A DNA stretch of 6,608 nt from assembly GCA_900321335.1 (NCBI GenBank), contig ONVR01000045.1:1-6608 (forward strand), given 5' to 3'. The notes under the pieces were generated by a model, which saw only the letters and a list, made by a program, of their open reading frames with translations, was not told where the DNA came from and did not search any database. This document shows, piece by piece, positions 1 through 6,300 of the stretch (position 1 is its first letter; every line of letters starts with the position of its first letter). The stretch comes from an uncultured Eubacteriales bacterium (GTDB lineage Bacteria; Bacillota; Clostridia; Oscillospirales; Oscillospiraceae). The position numbers and the translations under genes are program-made.

Positions 1-423
1 ACGGGTGAAGTGATCCAACTGACTGAGCTCGGCACCGTCGACGATATGCTGCGCTATGATATGCTTCAGCTCCTGACCAAAGGCAACTACAAAATCTGTA
101 AAAACTGCGGGATGCCCTTTATTCCCGTTGGTCGCGCCGACTCCCTGTACTGTAATCGGATCATGCCCGGGTGGACCAAGCCCTGCAATAAGATTGGGGC
201 CAACCTGGCAGCGAAGAAGAAGGTCAACTCGAATCTTGCGCTTAAAATCTACCGCCAGTCCTATCAGCGCATGAACAAGCGCATGGAGCAAGGCTATCTG
301 GAGCGGGAAGCATACGACGCCTGGGTGAAGGAGGCGGCGGAAAAGCGGGACCAGTGCGTTGCCGGGGAACTTTCCTACAAAGAATTTGCCGACTGGATCG
401 ATGCGACCAGCCGGCAGAGGTAA
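1..423 (+). CDS. DUF6076-like zinc-ribbon protein, C-terminal part (5' end outside window)
   Basis: The reading frame is open from the first base to the TAA at 421-423, so this is the 3' end of a gene that begins upstream. A GTG at 10 is possible as a start, but no ribosome binding site can be judged there. The 140 visible codons contain four cysteines at codons 33, 36, 51 and 62 (a CKNC pair, then YC and PC), followed by a Lys-rich stretch and a charged, helical C-terminus. This CxxC...C...C layout with 'CKNCG.PFIP' and 'D.LYCNR' resembles the C-terminal zinc-ribbon-like part of the DUF6076 family of Clostridia, whose function is unknown. The cysteines probably bind one metal ion. A DNA or RNA binding role would be a guess. 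It is 101 bases from the next gene, which has its own promoter, so it is probably not part of that operon. No clear terminator was seen after it. Confidence 0.6.
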   Translation, partial: TGEVIQLTELGTVDDMLRYDMLQLLTKGNYKICKNCGMPFIPVGRADSLYCNRIMPGWTKPCNKIGANLAAKKKVNSNLALKIYRQSYQRMNKRMEQGYLEREAYDAWVKEAAEKRDQCVAGELSYKEFADWIDATSRQR

Positions 424-450
424 AACCATTCTTTTCACAGGACTATCATA

Positions 451-479
451 TTGCATTGCTTTGCTGTCTTCGATATAAT
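451..479 (+). promoter_or_regulatory. Sigma-A type promoter of the ECF sigma operon
   Basis: A -35 box TTGCAT (451-456) and a perfect -10 box TATAAT (474-479) are separated by exactly 17 bases. Transcription would start near 485-488, leaving a leader of roughly 40 bases before the ATG at 525. The match is to the housekeeping consensus, so basal expression of the sigma/protease operon should not depend on the ECF factor itself. No second, ECF-like promoter was recognised in this gap. Confidence 0.75.
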
Positions 480-524
480 GAAAAAAGTTATATATCCCAC
501 AAATCCGATTGGAGAAGCGCAGCC

Positions 525-1079
525 ATGTTCGAAACGGATGAAACCATATATCGCCGCTTCCTGCTCGGCGGCAGCGAGGATGACCTGCGCCTTCTTTTGG
601 AACGGCACCGGGAGGGGCTCACGCTGTTCCTGCACGGCATCGTTCACAACCTGGACGACGCTGAGGAGCTCATGCTGGACGCCTTTGCCGTGGCCGCCTC
701 GGGGACCAGCCGGTTCAGCGGGAAAAGCTCCTTCCGCACCTGGCTGTTCGCCATCGGACGGAAGCTGGCTGTCTCCCATCTCCGGCGGCAGCGGTTCCGT
801 TCCGGCAGTCTGGAGAATCGGGATGACGATGCGGCCCCGGCTCCGGAACTCACCCTGCTGAGAGAGGAGCGAAACCGGCAGCTATACATCGCGCTGGGCC
901 GGCTCAACGAGGACTATCGACAGATCCTCTATCTGCTCTATTTCGAAGAAATGAGCCATGAGGAAGCCGCTCGGGTCATGGGCAAGACGGTTCGGCAGAC
1001 CTACAACCTGGCCCACCGGGGCCGGCAGGCGCTGAAAGAAACCTTGGAAAGGATGGGTTTTGACCATGCGGAACCTTGA
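525..1079 (+). CDS. ECF-family RNA polymerase sigma factor
   Basis: This 184-residue protein has the length and two-domain layout of an extracytoplasmic-function sigma factor. Region 2 spans about residues 9-91 and includes DAEELMLDAF (45-54) and the region 2.3/2.4 type segment F70-RTWLFAIGRKLAVSHLRR. A short acidic/proline linker (about 98-110) follows. Region 4 spans about residues 116-172, with the helix-turn-helix from MSHEEAARVMG through the YNLAHRGRQAL recognition helix. The ATG at 525 is chosen because GGAG at 511-514 lies 10 bases upstream and the protein then begins at the usual distance from region 2. An in-frame ATG at 354 would overlap the preceding gene and lies upstream of the promoter. 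The next gene overlaps this one by 14 bases, the usual place of an anti-sigma gene. It should direct RNA polymerase to a small regulon that may include the operon starting at 2938. The family call is firm; the ECF subgroup cannot be assigned by eye. Confidence 0.93.
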   Translation: MFETDETIYRRFLLGGSEDDLRLLLERHREGLTLFLHGIVHNLDDAEELMLDAFAVAASGTSRFSGKSSFRTWLFAIGRKLAVSHLRRQRFRSGSLENRDDDAAPAPELTLLREERNRQLYIALGRLNEDYRQILYLLYFEEMSHEEAARVMGKTVRQTYNLAHRGRQALKETLERMGFDHAEP

Positions 1080-1386
1080 TGAACAGCTCCGGGAGATCCA
1101 CACCCGGTCGGAGAAACTGAAAAAGGCGCGCAGGGATCGCCGGGTCCTGGCCCTCGGCGGATTGCTGACCTGCGCCTGTCTGGTCCTTATTGTGGCAGTT
1201 TCCCTGTCATTGCCCTCCTTTTCCGATGCCGCTGCCGCCCAGAACAGCAGGTATGGCAGTCTCATCCTCGCGGCGCCTTATCTGGGCTATGTCATCATCG
1301 GGATCCTGGCGTTCCTGCTTGGAATCTGCGTTACCCTCCTGTGCGTCCATCTGGCCCGCCGGGGAAGGGAGGCAGAGGACCTATGA
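1066..1386 (+). CDS. Small two-helix membrane protein, candidate anti-sigma factor
   Basis: This protein of 106 residues belongs to no family I recognise. It has a strongly basic N-terminal stretch (about residues 9-26, with LRE, RS and a run of K/R), a first membrane helix (about 27-49), a roughly 23-residue loop containing YGSLIL, a second helix (about 73-95) and a short charged tail. The positive-inside rule puts both ends in the cytoplasm. It overlaps the end of the sigma gene by 14 bases and overlaps the next gene by ATGA, so it is probably translationally coupled to both. The position next to an ECF factor and a PrsW-type protease suggests it holds the sigma factor at the membrane and is cut by the protease, but there is no visible zinc-binding HxxxCxxC anti-sigma motif. 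ATG 1066 is chosen by alignment with the paralogue at 2938; a TTG at 1060 sits 7 bases after GGAAAGG (1046-1052) and is the alternative start. Confidence 0.8.
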   Translation: MRNLDEQLREIHTRSEKLKKARRDRRVLALGGLLTCACLVLIVAVSLSLPSFSDAAAAQNSRYGSLILAAPYLGYVIIGILAFLLGICVTLLCVHLARRGREAEDL

Positions 1387-2180
1387 ACCAACCATACCCT
1401 GTCATCCGATATGGGATTCTTCTTGGTGCGTTCATCGTGCTGGCGCTTCTCTCCGTTCGCCTGTTCCGGCGGCTCCGTTGGACCGGTCCCTCTCCCGTGC
1501 TGGCCTTTCTGCTGTTTGGCGTAGCCACTTTTCTGGTCAGCGAAGTATACTGGGGGGCCTACAACCTGATGATCCGGGACAGCGCCCCGGCCTTTGCCGC
1601 CATGGAGATCGCCGAGGCGGGAGGGTTTCTGTGCTACGCTTCCTCCCTTCGGGCCGCTCTGGGCTATGAGATCGGCCGGGACCTCCGGGCCCTGGCGGTC
1701 ACGGTGGGCTTCATGGCCTGCAATACTGCTCTGTGGATCGCCTGGACCGGCAGTTGGGTCAAGGACGTACTGACAGGAGCCGCCATGTGCTACCTGGTCT
1801 ACACCTGCCTGCGGGGCGCCATCCGGCACCGCGTATTCTCCCGGCCGGTCTGGCTGGCCTTTCTGGCAGGGATCCTGATGATATTTGTCCTTCAGACGGC
1901 GGCCCTTGTAATCGGAGGGGGAACCGGCTCCCTTCTTGATAATCTGTGCGCGCCGGTCTGGCTGGCGGGGATCCTTTATTTTCTTGTCCGGTCTCTGCGG
2001 CCGAGAGAGGAGGATACAGGCAGAGATTCGGCTATGGTCCTGTCCTGGATGGGCTTTACCTGGTGTACCCTTGCCATGTACCTGAGCTATGAGCCCATCT
2101 ACTTTCTCCCCTGCGCACTTTCCTACGGGATGATCGTCCTGATGGTCCGTTCCGCCGAACAGGAGGTGGCTGTGGAATGA
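1383..2180 (+). CDS. Polytopic membrane protein of unknown function in the sigma operon
   Basis: This is a 265-residue, very hydrophobic protein with about eight likely membrane segments (roughly residues 9-27, 37-55, 72-92, 103-120, 124-143, 157-178, 188-203 and 218-256, the last region perhaps two helices). Arg-rich loops such as VRLFRRLR (25-32), CLRGAIRHR (142-150) and VRSLRPREE (202-210) would face the cytoplasm. I see no transporter, kinase or protease motif and cannot assign a family. The ATG at 1383 overlaps the preceding stop codon as ATGA and has GGGAGG at 1367-1372, 10 bases upstream; the in-frame ATG at 1341 lies inside the preceding gene and lacks such a site. Its stop overlaps the start of the PrsW-like gene, again by ATGA. 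It sits between the candidate anti-sigma factor and the protease, so a sensor, chaperone or regulator of the cleavage step is a reasonable inference only. Confidence 0.85.
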   Translation: MNQPYPVIRYGILLGAFIVLALLSVRLFRRLRWTGPSPVLAFLLFGVATFLVSEVYWGAYNLMIRDSAPAFAAMEIAEAGGFLCYASSLRAALGYEIGRDLRALAVTVGFMACNTALWIAWTGSWVKDVLTGAAMCYLVYTCLRGAIRHRVFSRPVWLAFLAGILMIFVLQTAALVIGGGTGSLLDNLCAPVWLAGILYFLVRSLRPREEDTGRDSAMVLSWMGFTWCTLAMYLSYEPIYFLPCALSYGMIVLMVRSAEQEVAVE

Positions 2181-2809
2181 TTTATGCCGAGAACATCTTC
2201 CTGTGCATCGTGGTTCCTCTTGCCGTTTCCCTGCTGTTCGTCCGAGGCGGAGCCAAGCGATTTGTCCTTTCCTTCCTGATCGGTATGGGCATCTGTCTGG
2301 TGGGGGCGTATATCAGCGGGTTCCTCTCCCTGGCGGTGGATATGACCACCGAAGAGGTCTCTGTTTTTCTCTCTCCCATCGTGGAGGAGATCGCAAAGCT
2401 TCTCCCGCTGCTCTTTTATCTCCATGTGTTTCGCCCCGAGGATGACGCCGTCTTCCTCTGTGCCATCGCCATCGGCGTGGGCTTCGCCACCTTTGAAAAC
2501 TGCTGCTACATCCTCACCGCCGGGGCCGAGAGTCTGCCCTACACCCTGGTCCGGGGGCTGGCCGCGGGGGTCATGCATGTGGTGAGCATGCTGGTGCTGG
2601 CCTTTGGGCTGGTGCTCATCCGGCGCTTCCGGGTGGTGTCCCTGGCGGGGATCGTGGGGGCGCTGTCCCTGTCCATGACCTTCCACGCCCTGTATAATCT
2701 GCTGGTCTCCCAGCCGGGGCTCTCTTCCGTGATCGGGTATGTTCTCCCTTTGGCCACCGCCGGGGTGCTGTATCTCCCCTTCCGTCGCCTGATGATCCCG
2801 TCCGTCTGA
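2177..2809 (+). CDS. PrsW-family intramembrane metalloprotease
   Basis: This 210-residue membrane protein carries the motifs of the PrsW / CPBP-related glutamic/metallo-protease group. These are SPIVEEIAKLLPL with E70, E71 and K74; GVGFATFEN with F103, E107 and N108; R126 followed by MHVV with H134; and FHALYNLL with H170 and N174. These conserved residues lie in or next to predicted membrane helices, as expected for an intramembrane active site. In B. subtilis, PrsW makes the first cut in the anti-sigma factor RsiW, after which ECF sigma-W is released. Here the gene is last in an operon headed by an ECF sigma factor, so regulated cleavage of the small membrane protein at 1066 (and perhaps its paralogue at 2938) is the natural inference. 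ATG 2177 overlaps the previous stop as ATGA and has AGGAGG at 2161-2166. The terminator follows 18 bases after the stop codon. The symbol is left blank because orthology to prsW is not shown. Confidence 0.9.
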   Translation: MIYAENIFLCIVVPLAVSLLFVRGGAKRFVLSFLIGMGICLVGAYISGFLSLAVDMTTEEVSVFLSPIVEEIAKLLPLLFYLHVFRPEDDAVFLCAIAIGVGFATFENCCYILTAGAESLPYTLVRGLAAGVMHVVSMLVLAFGLVLIRRFRVVSLAGIVGALSLSMTFHALYNLLVSQPGLSSVIGYVLPLATAGVLYLPFRRLMIPSV

Positions 2810-2826
2810 ATCACCGCATCCGTCTC

Positions 2827-2853
2827 TGCCGCCCTTCGGGGCGGCATTTTTTT
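2827..2853 (+). terminator. Rho-independent terminator of the sigma/PrsW operon
   Basis: An eight-base-pair stem (TGCCGCCC at 2827-2834 with GGGCGGCA at 2839-2846) closes a TTCG tetraloop (2835-2838) and is followed by seven T residues (2847-2853). The stem is perfect and GC-rich. It begins 18 bases after the protease stop codon and separates this operon from the next one. Confidence 0.93.
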
Positions 2854-2870
2854 GCATTTTTCAAAAAAGG

Positions 2871-2899
2871 GTGAGAAAAAAGCACAAATGCTGCGACTA
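2871..2899 (+). promoter_or_regulatory. Candidate ECF-type promoter of the small-protein/surface-protein operon
   Basis: Between the terminator and the next gene no sigma-A promoter with both boxes was found. Instead there is GTGAGA followed by an A-run (2871-2881) and CGACTA (2894-2899), with a 17-base gap between the two hexamers. ECF -10 elements often read CGTC or CGTCTA and their -35 regions are often A-rich after a TGA/GAA core, so this pair is a candidate target of the sigma factor encoded upstream. Transcription would start near 2905-2908. The match is partial and was made by eye. Confidence 0.35.
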
Positions 2900-2920
2900 A
2901 GAGATAGAAACGTATTCTCC

Positions 2921-2933
2921 GGAAAGAGGTGGT
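2921..2933 (+). promoter_or_regulatory. Extended ribosome binding site deciding a TTG start
   Basis: GGAAAGAGGTGGT (2921-2933) pairs with the 3' end of 16S rRNA over a long stretch (compare AAAGGAGGTGAT, with a few mismatches). It overlaps the in-frame GTG codons at 2929 and 2932, which are therefore unlikely starts, and lies at normal spacing before the TTG at 2938. Confidence 0.65.
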
Positions 2934-2937
2934 GACC

Positions 2938-3309
2938 TTGAAATACACGCTGGAAGCCTCCCTGCGGGAGCTCCTGGCCCGAAGCCGGCGTCTCCGCAGG
3001 AAGCGCGAGAGTCAGATCATTCGATCCCTGTCCGCCGCCGCAGCGGTCCTGTCTGCCGGGCTCCTCTCTGTGATGGGAACGGTGGCCGGTCAGCTGGAGC
3101 AGGGGGAGGAGACCTCTGTTTTCGGGGCGTTCATCCTGCCCAATACGGCAGGCGGCTATGTCCTGGCCGGGGTGATCGCCTTTGCCCTGGGCGCGGCCTT
3201 CACGATGCTGTGTCTGCGCCATTCCAAACGAAGCTCAGAACGAAAAGCAGAAGAAACCGACGGACACGCCCCCGACGTCCCAACGACTGTAAAGGAGGAA
3301 GAATCATGA
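2938..3309 (+). CDS. Paralogue of the small two-helix membrane protein, leading the surface-protein operon
   Basis: This 123-residue protein is homologous to the 106-residue protein at 1066. Both have LRE-(I/L)-x2-RS-x2-L-(K/R)2 near the N-terminus, a first helix (here about 30-50), a short outer loop with a (Y/F)G-x-(L/F)IL motif (FGAFIL here, YGSLIL there), GYV at the start of helix two (about 72-94), a matching G(I/V)(L/I)AF-x-LG segment, and LC followed by basic residues. It differs by a longer cytoplasmic tail of about 28 mostly acidic and polar residues (about 96-123). The TTG start fits both the ribosome binding site at 2921-2933 and the alignment of N-termini; GTG 2929 or 2932 would add two or three residues. 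Its stop overlaps the start of the giant secreted protein as ATGA. Possible roles are a second anti-sigma factor or decoy, a protease substrate, or a membrane partner for export of the neighbour. None is shown by sequence alone. Confidence 0.85.
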   Translation: MKYTLEASLRELLARSRRLRRKRESQIIRSLSAAAAVLSAGLLSVMGTVAGQLEQGEETSVFGAFILPNTAGGYVLAGVIAFALGAAFTMLCLRHSKRSSERKAEETDGHAPDVPTTVKEEES

Positions 3310-6300
3310 TCCACCGATGCAAGAAATACGTCTGCGTGCTGCTCTCTCTGGTGCTGATGCTCCAGCTGGTGCAGCCCGCCCTGGCGGTCTGGCAGGAGGA
3401 GTCTCAGACCGCCGCCGCATCCCCGGAGGACGTGGTCCTCACCGACAAGGACGGCAACCAGACCCGGCCGGACAAGTCCTGGGAGGAAGTCTACCCTTAC
3501 GGGGCCTTCGCTTTTGATGTAAACGCCGCGGGCGTCAAGGAGGGGGAGGACGCCGTGGTGACGGTCTATCGTCTGGGCGGCACCAAGGGCCGGGCTACGG
3601 CCTACCTCAACTACAACCCCACCGTGGTGAAAAACGAGGACGGCAGCCCCTACTACGGCTACGGTCTCAGCGCCCGGGACATTACCCTGGAGGTGGAGGA
3701 GCCCCTGCCCGCCGCCCAATACCAGCCCCTGGGCAGGGACCCCGATCCCGACCGGGGCAGCGCCAATATCATCCGGAAGACCGACAGCGAGGGCTACGTC
3801 CTCTCTCTGTCCCGGGAGGCGGACAGCTATCAGTGGCAGATCCTCTACGAGGACAGATGGTGCGACGTCGGCCAGGCAAACCGGGCGGAGCTGAATATGG
3901 ACGCCAAATTTATCGACAGCGGCGATCTGGACTTCCGCTGCGTCTACAACGCCGACGGGAAGACCCTCTGCACCGATTCCCTCAACGGGGTCCGGTATGA
4001 GAAGCCCGAGGCTGAGGTCCTGGAGCCCATGCCCGCGGACCTTGATCTCACCGCGGAACCCACCTATACCGCGCTGGAGCTGGCCGACGGGGACGACCTG
4101 TTTGCCGCCTGGGTGTTCAGCCTGACCTTCGCCGAGGGTGAGTGGAAGAAGGAGCTCCACATCAGGGCCAACACCGACGGCCTCACCGAGGCCCTGGAGA
4201 CCGCCACCCTCCGCATCGCCTACACCGAGGGCGGCGCGGTCTATGCCGGCTCGGACTCCCTGATCTTCCACGTGGAGGACATCGACGAGTCCGTCCCCAG
4301 CACCGTGGGCTTCTCCATCAAGCGGGTGGACGCCGACAAGGCCGACGGCACCGTGGAGGTCCTGGTGACCCGGGAGGGCGGCAGCCAGCGGCCCGTGTCC
4401 GTGGATTACCGGACCGTAGACGGGGACGCCAGGGCCGGCGAGGACTACGTGGAGGCCAGCGGCACCCTGATGTTCTACGGCAACGTCACGGAGCTGCCCG
4501 TGAAGGTGGAGCTCATCGACGACGGGGAGAAGTCCGACGAGCCCCTGGACTTCTCCATTGAGCTGAGCGGCCTCAAGGGCGATGACAACTGCGCCATGGA
4601 GGAGGACACCGCCACGGTGACCCTCACCAACGCAGGAACAGGGGACCGGTCCAACCTGGCCTCGGTGCTCCACGACAGCGACGCGGTGGACCTGACGGCG
4701 GCGGTGAAGGATTCCCCCACCGCGGCCAACGCCGGGACCGAGGCGGCTGTGGGAGAGCAGGTGGAGATGGAGAAGGAGGAACCGGCGCTGGCGGAGCTTG
4801 TTCCTTTGAAAGAGGGAGAACTGACCACGCAGTCCCATGATTTTGGGAACTCTGCTGTGATTCATTTTGTAAATCCCACAAATGACGACGCTCGATGGTC
4901 ACTGAACGGTAACTACTTATCCAAGGATAACTGGAACATAGAGGTAGGATCCGGAACGCTCACTAATGGCGAAAGTGGAATACCTGGTTATAATCCTCCT
5001 CAAATTGTAACCGCTGCCACACTTTATGGCTCGAGTGGTTCTGCCACTGCGTATTTAACAATTCCTGGCTTTCTGCGTGAGTATTCAAACCAAATGTTTT
5101 CATCGTTCGAAATGACGGCCAGATCATACACTAATACCTCAGGACAATCAGCGGAGGTGGGCGTAGAGTATGATTATGGGACTACCTGGGAAATGAAGTA
5201 TTTTGAACCTAATAGTGATGGTGTTTGTACCAGCGGAGGGACAAACGTTGCACTTAACGGTCCTCTGTTTCATCCCTTTTTGTATATAAACACGCAGAAA
5301 AAAGATTGCGGGGTCAATCTTACAAGGATGAATCTTAAGCGCCGAACCTTTGCTGCCAATGCTTTTTCCGTTGATATTACAACACCTAACGATGCAGACA
5401 CTAAGCCAAACGGCTGCGCTGTGATCTCAAGCTACACAAATTTTTATCCTGAGATACAAATCGTATCTGGCGGTGTAACTGGAAATAAGGTTTATGTTGG
5501 TTCTACCATCAAAATTTCTGCGCCAGAACTCAAGGGCTATCAGGTCGCAGATATTATTGTGTTCCAGAAAAAGAACACAACAGGCAGCGAATGGACCAGG
5601 TTTACAAAATTTGCCGTAAAAAAGCAGACGAATGCGGCTGATGGCTATACGGTTCAACTGGTCGGTGCCACCACAACCAGTGGCAAAAACCCTTTAGATC
5701 AGGACGATTTAGAAGCCAGCTATAAGTTCCACGTCATCTATGAACGGAAGCAGCAAATCATCGTAAATCTGGCTCCGTCCCTTCCCCGGGACGACAATGG
5801 TACGGTCCAAACTGATCAGGTATCTCAGCTTTTTGCAGACACAAATGGAAAGTATTATGACGGGAAGGAAAATCACGGTTTTGGTTCCGCCAATCTTAAA
5901 TACTTTTATACAGCTTCTTACAGTGATACCAATAATTTTACGGAGTATGAAAACACTGCTCGTATCGACAATGTGAGTCTAGCGAGCAACGGAGTCGGAT
6001 TAGTCAATGAAGAGAACCAATGGGTTTATTCCGGAAAGAACAATTTGCAATACCTAAATTTCGGTCTTCCCGAAGAAGATATGCTGGTCTTCAACGGAAA
6101 AGCTTACACTGGTAATGAGACGATCTATCTGTCAGAAAGTGACCTGACTACAGACCTGGTCTTTTATTACTACCACTCCTCCTTCCAGAGCTCTATCAAT
6201 CCCATGACCACCACGATTCTTTGGAAAGATCTCTATTGGGACGCCAACGGCGACGGTAAGATCACAGGTCACATTGACGATACCACCGGACAGTTTGTGG

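Noticed and set aside
354..524. An upstream in-frame ATG at 354 for the sigma factor
   Set aside because: It would overlap the preceding gene and lie before the promoter at 451-479. The added residues do not look like sigma factor, and ATG 525 has a ribosome binding site.
2123..2857. A 244-codon minus-strand frame opposite the PrsW-like gene
   Set aside because: It is a Gln/His/Gly/Asp-rich product with no motif, opposite a gene with conserved protease residues, and it runs through the terminator.
4142..4561. A 139-codon + strand frame inside the secreted-protein gene
   Set aside because: The product is almost entirely Arg, Gly, His and Pro, typical of a frame-shifted reading of GC-rich DNA, and the overlapping frame encodes a recognisable Calx-beta domain.
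3156..4865. A 569-codon open frame on the minus strand, opposite the secreted-protein gene
   Set aside because: It is antisense to a gene with a strong ribosome binding site, signal peptide and Calx-beta domain. Its product is a low-complexity Gly/Val/Leu/His-rich string, as expected opposite GC-rich coding DNA.
5427..5657. A 76-codon minus-strand frame in the AT-rich block
   Set aside because: No ribosome binding site or motif was seen, and the + strand frame is continuous across it as part of the secreted protein.
4790..6240. The AT-rich block as an insertion sequence or recent mobile element
   Set aside because: No transposase or integrase frame, terminal inverted repeat or flanking direct repeat was seen, and the host reading frame runs through it intact.
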